The position numbers were made by a program, and so were the translations under genes. Under the pieces are notes generated by a model. That model was not told the DNA's origin, did not search any database, and saw nothing but the letters and a program-made list of their open reading frames with translations. Of a stretch of 64,000 nt of DNA, positions 23,794 to 31,576 are shown in pieces. Location: contig CAKKQC010000010.1 in NCBI GenBank assembly GCA_919901855.1, forward strand, positions 158,865 through 222,864, in the 5' to 3' direction. The first letter of the stretch is position 1. The number at the start of each line of letters is the position of its first letter. This DNA is from a bacterium (GTDB lineage Bacteria; Oederibacteriota; CAKKQC01).

Positions 23794-24451
23794 CGAGGAC
23801 GCGGTGGCCGTCCAGCTCGATCCAGTCCTTCTGCCGGAACTCGCTCAGCGTCCGGATCAGTGATTCCGCCGTCGTGCCGATCATCTCGGCCATCTCCTCG
23901 CGGGTGAGGTCGATCGCGAGCCGGGTGCCCCGGGGCGCGGGCTCCCCGAAGTCCCGTTCGAGCTCCAGCAGGAGCGCGGCCGTCCGTTCCACCACGGGCA
24001 TCCGGACGAGGTCGTGCATCCGGCGCTCGGCCACGCGGAGATCCCGGCACACATATTCCATGATTCGCAGTGCGACGCCGGTGTTCCGGCGCAGGATGCT
24101 GTACGCCAGCGTCCGGTCGAGGAAACAGATCGTGGCGTCCTCTATCACCTCGGCCGTGGCCGCGTAGGGCTCCTCCCCGAACAGGGCCCGGTAGCCGAGG
24201 AGATCCCCGGGCTTGGCCAGCCGCGCGATCTGAGTGCGGCCGTTGGCGGCGTGGTTGTAAAGCTTCACCTTGCCCGACCAGATGCCGAAGAGACCCATCG
24301 GGGGATTACCCTCGTAGAAGATGACACTATGCTTCCGGTAGGTGTTCGCGACCCGCGCCCGCATGAGCTCCCCCAGTTCGTCCTTGGTCAGGTCGCAGAA
24401 GGCCCCGCGGGTCCGGACCGGGCAGATCTCGCAGTTCGTCTTGGGTGTCAC
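23747..24451 (-). CDS. Crp/Fnr-family regulator 1 with N-terminal cysteines
   Basis: The start is taken as GTG at 24451, nine bases after AGGAGGA. This gives 234 residues, matching the adjacent paralogue; an upstream ATG at 24544 would cut into the operator-like site. The protein opens with CEICP and a third cysteine (GAFC). A cyclic-nucleotide-binding-like beta-roll follows (YEGNPPMGLFGIWSG, KPGDLLGYRALF) with a cysteine in ATICFLD, then a dimer helix and a winged HTH (LTREEMAEMIGTTAESLIRT). Cys spacing differs from E. coli FNR, so cluster, redox or haem-type sensing is possible but unproven. It is convergent with bioB. A TGA-N6-TCA site lies 80 nt upstream, suggesting auto- or cross-regulation. 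Confidence 0.9.
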   Translation of the reverse strand: MTPKTNCEICPVRTRGAFCDLTKDELGELMRARVANTYRKHSVIFYEGNPPMGLFGIWSGKVKLYNHAANGRTQIARLAKPGDLLGYRALFGEEPYAATAEVIEDATICFLDRTLAYSILRRNTGVALRIMEYVCRDLRVAERRMHDLVRMPVVERTAALLLELERDFGEPAPRGTRLAIDLTREEMAEMIGTTAESLIRTLSEFRQKDWIELDGHRVLVKESSALAKLIPQDV

Positions 24452-24530
24452 CGGGTTCGGTCCTCCTGATTCGGTCCCAGTATGCCCCGGACGAGGGGGC
24501 CGAGGGCATGATGCGGTGAGGTGGGCTGGC

Positions 24531-24544
24531 GTGATGGCGGTCAC
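24531..24544. promoter_or_regulatory. Putative Crp/Fnr operator (GTGATGGCGGTCAC)
   Basis: A perfect GTGA-N6-TCAC dyad, the canonical Crp-type spacing, lies in the 125-nt gap between the two regulator genes, 80 nt upstream of the first regulator's start. Confidence 0.6.
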
Positions 24545-24576
24545 TACGCCCTGAGCGGGAGTCCCGCGGGTCTTGG

Positions 24577-25284
24577 CTAGCTCTCCAGCGGGATCAGGCG
24601 CTCGATTCCGGCCTGGGACTTGATGAACACGCAGTGGTCGCGAAGGTCCACGAGGCCCTTTTGCTTGAAGTCACTGAGGGTCCGGATCAGTGATTCCGCC
24701 GTCGTTCCGGCCATCTGCGCCATCTCCTCGCGCGTGAGGTCGATGTCGAGCCGCACGCCCGCCGGGGTGGGCCGGCCGAAGTCGCGCTGGAGCTCCAGGA
24801 GGAGGCCGGCGACCCGCTGGACGACCGGCTTCTGGATGAGGTCGAGGGCGCGCCGCTCGGCCACCCGGAGGTCCTGGCAGACCCGCTTCAGGATGCCGAG
24901 CGTCAGGTCGGCGTTCTGCCTGAGGATCTTGAAGGCCAGGGCCCGGTCGAGGAAGCAGATCGTGGCGTCCTCGATAACCTCGGCCGTCGCCGCGTACGGC
25001 TCGCCGGCCAGCAGCGCCCGGTAGCCCAGCAGGTCTCCGGGCTTGGCCAGCCGCGAGATCTGGAGGTGGCCGTCCGCTCCATGCTTGAAAATCTTCACCT
25101 TTCCCGAGAATACGCAGAAGAGCCCCATCGACGGATTGCCCTCGTAGAAGATCGTGCTGCGCTTCTTGTAGGTGTTGACCGTCCGGCCCCGGGCCATCTC
25201 GCGCATGTCCTCGCGGGTGACCGCGGCGAACGCGCCGTGGAGCTTGACCGGGCAGGAGTCACAGTTCGGCTTGGCTGGCGACAT
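24577..25284 (-). CDS. Crp/Fnr-family regulator 2, tandem paralogue
   Basis: The 235-residue product is closely similar to its neighbour throughout, evidence of tandem duplication. It keeps CDSCP near the N-terminus and cysteines in GLFCVFSG, ATICFLD and KRVCQD, but lacks the third N-terminal cysteine of regulator 1 (GAFA instead of GAFC). The HTH recognition segment TTAESLIRTL is the same in both, so they probably bind the same sites, while the effector domains differ. The ATG at 25284 has GGAGAG upstream. It is divergent from the 11-haem gene at 25522. Both regulators share a GCATACTGGG segment upstream, a possible -10 region. Confidence 0.9.
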   Translation of the reverse strand: MSPAKPNCDSCPVKLHGAFAAVTREDMREMARGRTVNTYKKRSTIFYEGNPSMGLFCVFSGKVKIFKHGADGHLQISRLAKPGDLLGYRALLAGEPYAATAEVIEDATICFLDRALAFKILRQNADLTLGILKRVCQDLRVAERRALDLIQKPVVQRVAGLLLELQRDFGRPTPAGVRLDIDLTREEMAQMAGTTAESLIRTLSDFKQKGLVDLRDHCVFIKSQAGIERLIPLES

Positions 25285-25431
25285 TCGGCACTCTCCTTTT
25301 GCATCCCCAGTATGCTCGGGGCTGGCACAGGGGGGCGTATGACTCGTGGATTCCTTTGAGCCTGATTGCCGTCAGTGGATGGAGCACCTTCCTCCGGTCA
25401 GCGAGCCGATGATCCGCATCACGGTGATATA

Positions 25432-25445
25432 GTGATTTACCTCAC
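25432..25445. promoter_or_regulatory. Putative Crp/Fnr operator (GTGATTTACCTCAC)
   Basis: A perfect GTGA-N6-TCAC dyad in the divergent region between regulator 2 and the 11-haem cytochrome gene, 77 nt before that gene's start. A second small palindrome, ATCACGGTGAT, lies just upstream at 25418-25428. Confidence 0.65.
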
Positions 25446-25521
25446 CCGGCTCTGCGGGGGTGAAACCCGGTGCGAGAGGCGAATGGCGAGGGGGACGATG
25501 GGATCGGAAGGAAGACGGAAC

Positions 25522-26523
25522 ATGAAAGGATGCCGCCACGGGCAGCTGGTGCGCCGGGGCGGTCGCGTGGCGGCCATCGGGCTGGCAGCGTGGCTCGGGG
25601 CGGCGGCGCCCGGCGAGGCGAAGCCGGCCAAGCCCAAGGAGCCGGTCGAGGAGGAGTTCTTTGTCCGGCACCGGCCGGAGGCGAACGACTTCTTCAAGAA
25701 AAAGGCCGTCCACCGTCCCGTCGCGGAGCACCGGTGCGCGGTCTGCCACGCCGCGATCGAGGAGCCGAAGAAACTTTCGAAGCCGGTAGAGGAGTTGTGC
25801 ATAACATGTCACGAATCGGTCGGGAAGGAGCTCAAGGGCAAGCACGTGCACGCGATCCTCGAGAGTGGGGACTGCCTGGGGTGCCACGATCCGCATGCGT
25901 CGGACTTTCCCTTCCGGCTCACGGACGAGATCAACGCCGTCTGCTCGACCTGTCACCAGATCGGGGACGACCCGATCCGGAAGTCGCACGGCGGAATCGT
26001 GGTCAAGCGCGTGCGCTGCACGGACTGCCACTCGCCGCACGGGTCGGACCAGGAGAAGATGATCCGCAACGGCCGGCTGCATCCGCCGTTCGAGTCCAAG
26101 GACTGCACGACGTGCCACGCCGCCCCGGACGCCGAGGGCGGGGTGCAGTTGGTCGGGGATGGGACCAAGTTCTGCGTGACCTGCCATCCCGGGATCGAGG
26201 AGGAGCTGGGGAAGAAGGTCCCGCATCCGCCCGCCAAATCAGGGACCTGCTGGGCGTGCCACAATCCCCACACGGGCGGCAGTCTCGACCGGGCGTTCCT
26301 CAAGGACCGTCCCGAGACCGTCTGCCGGACGTGTCATTCGACGGTCTTCGACCTGAACCACCCCGTGGCGCGGCATCCGTCGTGGAAGCCGGCGACGCGC
26401 GACCCGCGGGACCCGACGAAGCCATTCGACTGCGCCTCGTGCCACGCGGCGCACGGGTCGGAGTTCAAGCGGCTTCGGCGCTGGGACCTCGCCGAGTTCT
26501 GCTTCACGTGCCACCCGCAATGA
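25522..26523 (+). CDS. Secreted eleven-haem c-type cytochrome (paired CXXCH type)
   Basis: The ATG at 25522, after GGAAGGAAGACGGAA, opens a 333-residue protein. It begins with basic residues and a hydrophobic signal (VAAIGLAAWLGAAAPGEA). Eleven CXXCH motifs follow (CAVCH, CITCH, CLGCH, CSTCH, CTDCH, CTTCH, CVTCH, CWACH, CRTCH, CASCH, CFTCH), many in doubled form with DPHA, SPHG, NPHT or AAHG after the motif. There is no membrane anchor, so it is predicted periplasmic or exported. It is coupled by a four-base overlap to an NHL-repeat protein. A near-perfect Crp-type dyad precedes it and divergent Crp/Fnr genes flank it, so redox control is likely. Confidence 0.9.
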   Translation: MKGCRHGQLVRRGGRVAAIGLAAWLGAAAPGEAKPAKPKEPVEEEFFVRHRPEANDFFKKKAVHRPVAEHRCAVCHAAIEEPKKLSKPVEELCITCHESVGKELKGKHVHAILESGDCLGCHDPHASDFPFRLTDEINAVCSTCHQIGDDPIRKSHGGIVVKRVRCTDCHSPHGSDQEKMIRNGRLHPPFESKDCTTCHAAPDAEGGVQLVGDGTKFCVTCHPGIEEELGKKVPHPPAKSGTCWACHNPHTGGSLDRAFLKDRPETVCRTCHSTVFDLNHPVARHPSWKPATRDPRDPTKPFDCASCHAAHGSEFKRLRRWDLAEFCFTCHPQ

Positions 26524-27611
26524 ACGCGCGCCGTGCGTTCCCGTGCCTGGCCATGCTGGCCCTTCTGGCGGGCTGGATGGCGATCCCGGTGGCACCGGCG
26601 TCCGCCGGGACCGCGATGGCCGCTCCTGCGGCCGCGTCCGCGACCGAGATCGTCTTCCCGCCTCCGCCGGACGAGCCGCGGATCCGCTATCTCTTCAGCC
26701 TCAGTTCGGTCCATGACCTCAAGCCGCCGAAACGCGGGTTCTTCCGGAAGGTCCGCGACTTCCTGCTCGGGCGCGGCGAGGAGGCGGTGCCCACCCTCCT
26801 CCGGCCCTACGGCGTGGCGGCGTCCGGGAACCGCGTCTACGCCGCCGACGCGGACGGCCAGTCGGTCTTCGTCTTCGACCTCAAGGCGCTGGAGGTGACG
26901 CGGTTGGGCGGCACCCTCGAAGGCCGGCTTGTGAGCCCGATCGGGGTGGCCGTCACCCCCGGCGGGACCGTGTTCGTGGCCGACTCGATGCAGCATGTCG
27001 TCAAGGCGTTCGGCCCCGATGGGAAATTCCTGCGCCAGCTCAACAAGATCGGGGACCTCAAGCGGCCGTCGGGCGTGGCGTGGGACGCCAGGCGCAAGCG
27101 CGTCCTGGTCGCGGACACGGGGAACGGCCGCGTGGCGATCTTCTCCCCCGAGGGCGGGATGACGGGCCAGATCGGGAAGCCCGGCACCGGGGACGGCGAG
27201 ATGTCGATGCCGGCGAACGTGGCCGTGGACCGGGACGGCCGGATATACGTGAGCGACCCGATCATGTGCCGGGCCCAGGTCTTTACGGCCGATGGCAAGT
27301 ACCTGTCCCAGTTCGGCTCGCAGGGGGACGTGCCCGGCTACATGGGCCGGCCGCGCGGGATCGGCGTGGATTCCGACGGCAACATCTACGTGGCGGACGC
27401 GGTCTTCCACGCCGTCCAGATCTTCGACCGGTCGGGCCGGCTCCTGCTCTTCTTCGGGGCGGGGGGAAACGTGCCCGGCGCTTTCGACCTGCCGGCCGGC
27501 GTGTGCGTGGACGACCGGGACCGGGTCTTCGTGGCCGACTCCCTGAACCGCCGGATACAGGTATTTCAGTATCTGAAGCCCAAGACCACGCATGAGGCTC
27601 CGCGGCCCTGA
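26520..27611 (+). CDS. Exported NHL-repeat beta-propeller protein (first copy)
   Basis: The 363-residue product has a signal peptide and an extended linker, then about six NHL blades recognisable by G(V/I)AV..G.(V/I)(Y/F)V(A/S)D motifs (PYGVAASGNRVYAADADG, PIGVAVTPGGTVFVADS, PRGIGVDSDGNIYVADA). It closes with RRIQVFQYLK. NHL propellers act as binding platforms; no catalytic residues can be assigned. A paralogue at 30548 shares the FFRKVRDFLLG-like linker position and the RLLLFFG and QIFQYLK endings. Both copies are coupled to a multihaem cytochrome gene, which suggests a structural or assembly role for secreted cytochromes. Confidence 0.87.
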   Translation: MNARRAFPCLAMLALLAGWMAIPVAPASAGTAMAAPAAASATEIVFPPPPDEPRIRYLFSLSSVHDLKPPKRGFFRKVRDFLLGRGEEAVPTLLRPYGVAASGNRVYAADADGQSVFVFDLKALEVTRLGGTLEGRLVSPIGVAVTPGGTVFVADSMQHVVKAFGPDGKFLRQLNKIGDLKRPSGVAWDARRKRVLVADTGNGRVAIFSPEGGMTGQIGKPGTGDGEMSMPANVAVDRDGRIYVSDPIMCRAQVFTADGKYLSQFGSQGDVPGYMGRPRGIGVDSDGNIYVADAVFHAVQIFDRSGRLLLFFGAGGNVPGAFDLPAGVCVDDRDRVFVADSLNRRIQVFQYLKPKTTHEAPRP

Positions 27612-27630
27612 ACATGACGGGCGTCATGTT
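27611..27630. promoter_or_regulatory. Perfect palindrome containing a TGA-N6-TCA site
   Basis: AACATGACGGGCGTCATGTT has 8-bp arms around GGGC and starts on the last base of the NHL gene stop. Read as DNA it holds ATGA-N6-TCAT, the Crp/Fnr core. Its centre lies about 68 bp upstream of the start point predicted from the promoter at 27654. Read as RNA it could be a weak terminator (TTTT follows). Either or both roles are possible. Confidence 0.5.
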
Positions 27631-27653
27631 TTGGAATTGCCCCCCGCCATCAC

Positions 27654-27682
27654 TTGACCTGAGCCAAGAGAGTCAATATCAT
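27654..27682 (+). promoter_or_regulatory. Putative promoter of the tetrahaem cytochrome gene
   Basis: TTGACC and TATCAT are 17 bases apart. The spacer ends in GTCAA, so TTGAC-N13-GTCAA forms an inverted repeat around the spacer. Overlapping it, TTGACCTGAGCCAA also resembles an FNR site at seven of eight positions. Confidence 0.55.
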
Positions 27683-27779
27683 GGCGAGGGTTGGGGGGCT
27701 TTGCTGAGGCTTGTTGGGGGCGATAGCTGAAGACTTTTGGCAGGCTTGAACGGGTCGACAATACTCAAGGAGGTCGAGG

Positions 27780-28451
27780 ATGAAGACGGCAGTGAAGATG
27801 ATCCTGGGCGCGGCGGTGCTCGCCGCGCTGGCGGCGCCGGCAAGCGCGGCCATTCTGACTTCGAAGCACGATTTCCGCGAGACGGGCGGCGGCAGCCCCG
27901 TGACGGGCGTGACGGATGCCTGTTCGACGTGCCATGTCCCGCACCGTCCGCTGATGAACGTGCCGCTCTGGGCGCACGCATTCAGCACGTACGACTACTA
28001 CCTCTACAACAGCAACGCCTCGTACATCGGCCCGAACACGGGCAAGTACGATGCCGCGTTCGGTGTCCGGAACGCGTTCACGAACAGCATGTCCAAGACC
28101 TGCCTCGGGTGTCATGACGGGTCGGTGGCCTACGCCGGCGGCCTCTACATCACCCGGGCGGCGAACCCCGAGTGGATCATGTGGGACCGCGAGACCAACG
28201 CGGCCAGCGGGGAAGTCGGCGACGGCCTCTGGTCGTCGGTCTACGGGCTCAAGGGCTCGCACCCGGTGGGCGTGACCTACGCGGGCATGCTGCCGGTCGC
28301 CGAGTACAACGCGGTGCCGGGCGGCTCGGTTGTCCTCGAGAACGGCAAGGTCCAGTGCGTGAGCTGTCACAACGCGCACAACCGGTTCCCGAAGATGCTG
28401 GTGGAGACGAACGCCAACAGCGCCCTGTGCCTCGAGTGCCACGTGAAGTAA
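27780..28451 (+). CDS. Secreted tetrahaem c-type cytochrome
   Basis: A 223-residue protein with AAGGAGG upstream and a signal peptide ending at ASAA. It carries four CXXCH motifs (CSTCH, CLGCH, CVSCH, CLECH) and ends HVK. The start of the mature protein (LTSKHDFRE, then CSTCHVPHRP, VPLWAH) matches the N-terminus of the 11-haem protein at 31576 (VNSKHDLG, CVFCHTPHRP, VPLWNH), so the two share a domain. The small soluble tetrahaem form, with aromatic-rich spacers, is the size class of extracellular cytochrome filament subunits such as OmcE, but I cannot establish homology from sequence alone. It stands as a single gene with its own promoter and a following hairpin. Confidence 0.88.
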   Translation: MKTAVKMILGAAVLAALAAPASAAILTSKHDFRETGGGSPVTGVTDACSTCHVPHRPLMNVPLWAHAFSTYDYYLYNSNASYIGPNTGKYDAAFGVRNAFTNSMSKTCLGCHDGSVAYAGGLYITRAANPEWIMWDRETNAASGEVGDGLWSSVYGLKGSHPVGVTYAGMLPVAEYNAVPGGSVVLENGKVQCVSCHNAHNRFPKMLVETNANSALCLECHVK

Positions 28452-28509
28452 CCGTCTGAATCCGGTCGGCCCGGGACCGGGCCTGCAGTGCCTGCAGTAG
28501 ATGGACCGC

Positions 28510-28535
28510 GGGGGCGTCGGGTGACCGACGCCCCC
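28510..28535 (+). terminator. Terminator-like hairpin after the tetrahaem gene
   Basis: GGGGGCGTCGG pairs perfectly with CCGACGCCCCC around a GTGA loop, 58 nt after the stop. The downstream sequence (GTTCGGTATT) has only a weak T run. Confidence 0.6.
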
Positions 28536-28589
28536 GTTCGGTATTCGGAGGGGACCCGGAGCGCCGGGGGGAATGGGGGAGCGGATCGC

Positions 28590-30551
28590 ATGAGCCGGCC
28601 GGTTGGACGATCCTTGGGAGCGGTTGAGCGGGGCGGCCTCCTGTTCGCGGGACTCGCCTTCGCGGTCCCGCTATGGGCGTTCCCCGGCGCGGACGAGCCG
28701 TTCACGCTCGCTAAGACCCACCTCCTCCTGTTCGTTGTCGCGGCGGCGGGCCTGGCCGCGCTGTGGCGCGGGGGTGCGGCCGCGCGCGCCGACCGCGGCC
28801 TGCTGGTGCCGCTGGCGGCCCTGGCCGGCGTCATCTGCCTCTCCTCGCTCGCGGCGCCGTTCCGTGAGGCGAGATGGGTCGGCGTGCGCGCCGACCTCGC
28901 GCTCGGGGCGACGTGGATCGCGGCGGTCCTGGCCGTGCGCACCGCGGCCGGGCTGCGGCTGGCGATGGCGGGGTCCGCGGCCGCCACGGGCGCGGCGGCC
29001 GCCGTCCTGCTCGTCGCCGGCGACCGCTCCGGCGGCACCTTCGGCAACCCGGCGTTCGCCGCTTCGTGGCTGGCCATGGCCGTTCCCGTGGCGGTGGCGG
29101 TGGCCGTCACGGAAACGTCCCGGCGGGGCGCCGTCCTCGCGGGACTGGCCGCGATCCTCGGGTCGGTAGCCCTCCTGCTGGCCGCGAGCCGCGCAGGCTG
29201 GGCGGCGGGATTCGCGGGGCTCGCGGTCTGGGCGGTGCTCTCACGCGGGTGGATCCTGCCGGCCGGGCGTGCATGGATGGCCGGCTCCCGGCCATCCATG
29301 CTCGCGCTCTGCGCTTTCGCCGTGCTCGCCGTTTCCGCGATCGCGATCGGCGGGCATCCGGGCACGGCGGGCCGGCTCCGGGCGCGCGCGGCCGAGATGG
29401 CCCGTCCGGGCAGCGCCGCCCTCGGGAACCGGCTGCTCATGTGGCGGACGGCACTGAACCAGCTCGCGGACCGGCCGATCCTCGGACATGGATCGGGCGG
29501 GTACCGGCGGCTCCAGATCGAGTATCAGGCGGCGTTCCTCGCCCGGCCGGCCCACGCCGGGTGGGAGGCGAACTGGACCTACTCGCACATGGCGCACCAC
29601 GACGCCGTGCAGGCGCTGGCGGAGTGGGGCGTCGTGGGCACGGGCATTCTCCTCTGGCTGGCCGCCGCGTTCGTGGCGCGGTTCGGAGCGGCGTGGCGGG
29701 GAGCCGGATCCGGTGACCGCCTCCTGCTCGCCGGAATGGCCGGGGCCGCCGCCGCGTGCGCGGTCGACGGGCTGGCCTCGTTCCCCCTGCACCTGCCCGC
29801 GTGCGCGGTCCTGTTGGGCGTCGCCTTCGCGGCGCCGGAGGCGGTCCGGCCCGCTCCAACGCCGGCGCGACGCCCGCTCGAGCTGCCGGCGAGCGCGGGG
29901 CGGCGGACGCTCATGGTAGTGGCGGCGCTAGTCCTCGTCCGGCTGGGCTGGGAGGCCGTCCGCGCCCAGGCCGCGGACTCGCTCCTTGGATTCGGCATGC
30001 GCCGGGCGCAGGCCCAGGACCTCGCCGGCGCGCGCGAGGCGTTCGGCCGGGCGGCGGACCTCGATCCGTGGAACGGGAAGGCGTGGCTCGATGCGGGCAC
30101 CGCTGCGTTGCTCGCCGGAGACCTCGAGAATGCCGTCGTCGCGCTGGGGCGGGCGGAGACGCTGAGCGGCGACCCGAGCATTCCCTATAACCTCGGGCTG
30201 GCCTGGGGCGCGATGGAGCGGCCGGACCGCGCGCGCGCGAGCCTCGCGCGGGCCGTGTCCCTGCGGCCGGCGTTTCCCGAGGCGCTGACCTCGCTGGCCG
30301 ATCTCGCGTGGCGGGAGCGGCGGTACGGCGAGGCCGAGGCCCTGCTCAAGTCGGCCCTCCGGGCCGCCCCCGACAGCCTGCCGGCCCGGCGGCTCCTGGG
30401 CTTCGTGTACTACCATCAGGGGATGAAGCGTGAGGCCCTCGACCAGTTCATCGCCTACTCCCTGCACGAGCCGGGCGATCCCAAGGTCGAGGCCATGCTC
30501 CAGCGGATCCGGAAGGAAGGGATCCGGGGCAAGGCGGAGAAGAAACGATGA
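28590..30551 (+). CDS. O-antigen ligase-like (Wzy_C) membrane protein with C-terminal TPR repeats
   Basis: The ATG at 28590 is the most likely start; the frame extends upstream through the preceding hairpin. The 653-residue product has about eleven membrane helices. A conserved periplasmic loop (GNRLLMWRTALNQLADRPIL, then GHGSGGY and HMAHHDAVQALAEWGVVG) is the Wzy/WaaL/PglL pattern. The last 200 residues contain three to four TPR units (AREAFGRAADLDPWNGKAWL, NLGLAWGAMERPDRARASLA). Such fusions polymerise or ligate glycans onto lipid A, polysaccharide or proteins. It overlaps the NHL gene by four bases and sits in a cytochrome operon, so protein glycosylation or a surface polysaccharide that holds extracellular cytochromes is a reasonable inference. 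Confidence 0.82.
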   Translation: MSRPVGRSLGAVERGGLLFAGLAFAVPLWAFPGADEPFTLAKTHLLLFVVAAAGLAALWRGGAAARADRGLLVPLAALAGVICLSSLAAPFREARWVGVRADLALGATWIAAVLAVRTAAGLRLAMAGSAAATGAAAAVLLVAGDRSGGTFGNPAFAASWLAMAVPVAVAVAVTETSRRGAVLAGLAAILGSVALLLAASRAGWAAGFAGLAVWAVLSRGWILPAGRAWMAGSRPSMLALCAFAVLAVSAIAIGGHPGTAGRLRARAAEMARPGSAALGNRLLMWRTALNQLADRPILGHGSGGYRRLQIEYQAAFLARPAHAGWEANWTYSHMAHHDAVQALAEWGVVGTGILLWLAAAFVARFGAAWRGAGSGDRLLLAGMAGAAAACAVDGLASFPLHLPACAVLLGVAFAAPEAVRPAPTPARRPLELPASAGRRTLMVVAALVLVRLGWEAVRAQAADSLLGFGMRRAQAQDLAGAREAFGRAADLDPWNGKAWLDAGTAALLAGDLENAVVALGRAETLSGDPSIPYNLGLAWGAMERPDRARASLARAVSLRPAFPEALTSLADLAWRERRYGEAEALLKSALRAAPDSLPARRLLGFVYYHQGMKREALDQFIAYSLHEPGDPKVEAMLQRIRKEGIRGKAEKKR

Positions 30552-31576
30552 CGAGATATTGGGCAGGCGCGTGCCTCGGGCTGCTCGGCGCGGGCGCCGC
30601 CTTGGCCGCGGACGCGCCGGGCCCGGTCTGGCCGCAGCTGCCGGACCCGGCCCGCATCCGGTACGTCATGGCTCTGCCCGGGGACATGGCACCGCCCGTC
30701 CGGAAGCCCTCGGTGTTCATGAAGGTGATCCGGTTCGCCGTGGGGCTGGGGGAGGCCACGGAGGCGGCCGAGCGCACGCTCTACCGGCCGACGGGGCTCT
30801 GCGTCCGGGGGGACCTCGTGTATGTCGCCGACCTGGGGCTACGGTGCGTGGTCCGGTTCGACCTCGCGGCGCGGAAGGTGGACCGGCTGGGCTCGTTCCG
30901 GGACGCGTTCACGAGCCCCGTGGGGGTGGCCGCCGCCGCCGACGGCCGGCTCTGGGTGAGCGACAGCACCCCGGGCCGGGTCGTCGCCCTGACCCCCAAG
31001 GGGAAGCTCGCGGGAGTGCTGGATCCCCCCCCGGGCGGGTGGGGCCGGCCGACCGGGCTGGCGCTGGACGAGTCGCGGGGGCGTCTCTGGGTCGCGGACA
31101 CGGGAATGCACCGCGTTCATGCGTACAACCTCGCCGGGCGACACCAGTTCGCGTCAGGCGCGCGCGGCGACGGGCCGGGGGAGTTCAACTTCCCCACGTA
31201 CCTGGCGGTGAACGAGCTCGACGGGTCCCTCATCGTCTGCGACTCCGCGAACTTCCGGGTTCAGGTCCTCGATGCGGACGGGAAGCCGCTCCGGCGGATG
31301 GGGGAGGCCGGCAACCGGCCGGGGTTCCTCTCGCGGCCGCGCGGGGTCGCGGTCGACGGCGAGGGCCACGTCTACGTCGTCGACGCCGCGTTCGAGACGG
31401 TCCAGATTCTGGATGCGAAGGGGCGACTGCTCCTCTTCTTCGGCCAGTCCGGCGAGGCGCCGGGGTCGTTCGCGATGCCGGGCGGGATCTTCATCGACGC
31501 CCGGGACCGCGTCTTTGTCGCGGACACGTACAATGGGCGAGTCCAGATTTTCCAATACCTGAAGGGGGGAGCCTGA
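30548..31576 (+). CDS. Exported NHL-repeat beta-propeller protein (second copy)
   Basis: The 342-residue paralogue of the protein at 26520 has a signal peptide ending near ALAAD. A conserved entry segment (DPARIRYVMAL) and about six NHL blades follow (PTGLCVRGDLVYVADLG, PRGVAVDGEGHVYVVDA, FIDARDRVFVADTYNGRV), ending in QIFQYLK. It is coupled on both sides, to the O-antigen ligase-like gene upstream and through TGATG to an 11-haem cytochrome downstream. Function is unassigned; the repeated cytochrome-NHL pairing suggests a binding or assembly role. Confidence 0.87.
   Translation: MTRYWAGACLGLLGAGAALAADAPGPVWPQLPDPARIRYVMALPGDMAPPVRKPSVFMKVIRFAVGLGEATEAAERTLYRPTGLCVRGDLVYVADLGLRCVVRFDLAARKVDRLGSFRDAFTSPVGVAAAADGRLWVSDSTPGRVVALTPKGKLAGVLDPPPGGWGRPTGLALDESRGRLWVADTGMHRVHAYNLAGRHQFASGARGDGPGEFNFPTYLAVNELDGSLIVCDSANFRVQVLDADGKPLRRMGEAGNRPGFLSRPRGVAVDGEGHVYVVDAAFETVQILDAKGRLLLFFGQSGEAPGSFAMPGGIFIDARDRVFVADTYNGRVQIFQYLKGGA

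Noticed and set aside
27611..27630. The perfect palindrome as a plain terminator only
   Set aside because: The stem is only 8 bp and partly AT-rich, and it holds an exact TGA-N6-TCA dyad at an activator-like distance from a promoter, so an operator reading is at least as likely.
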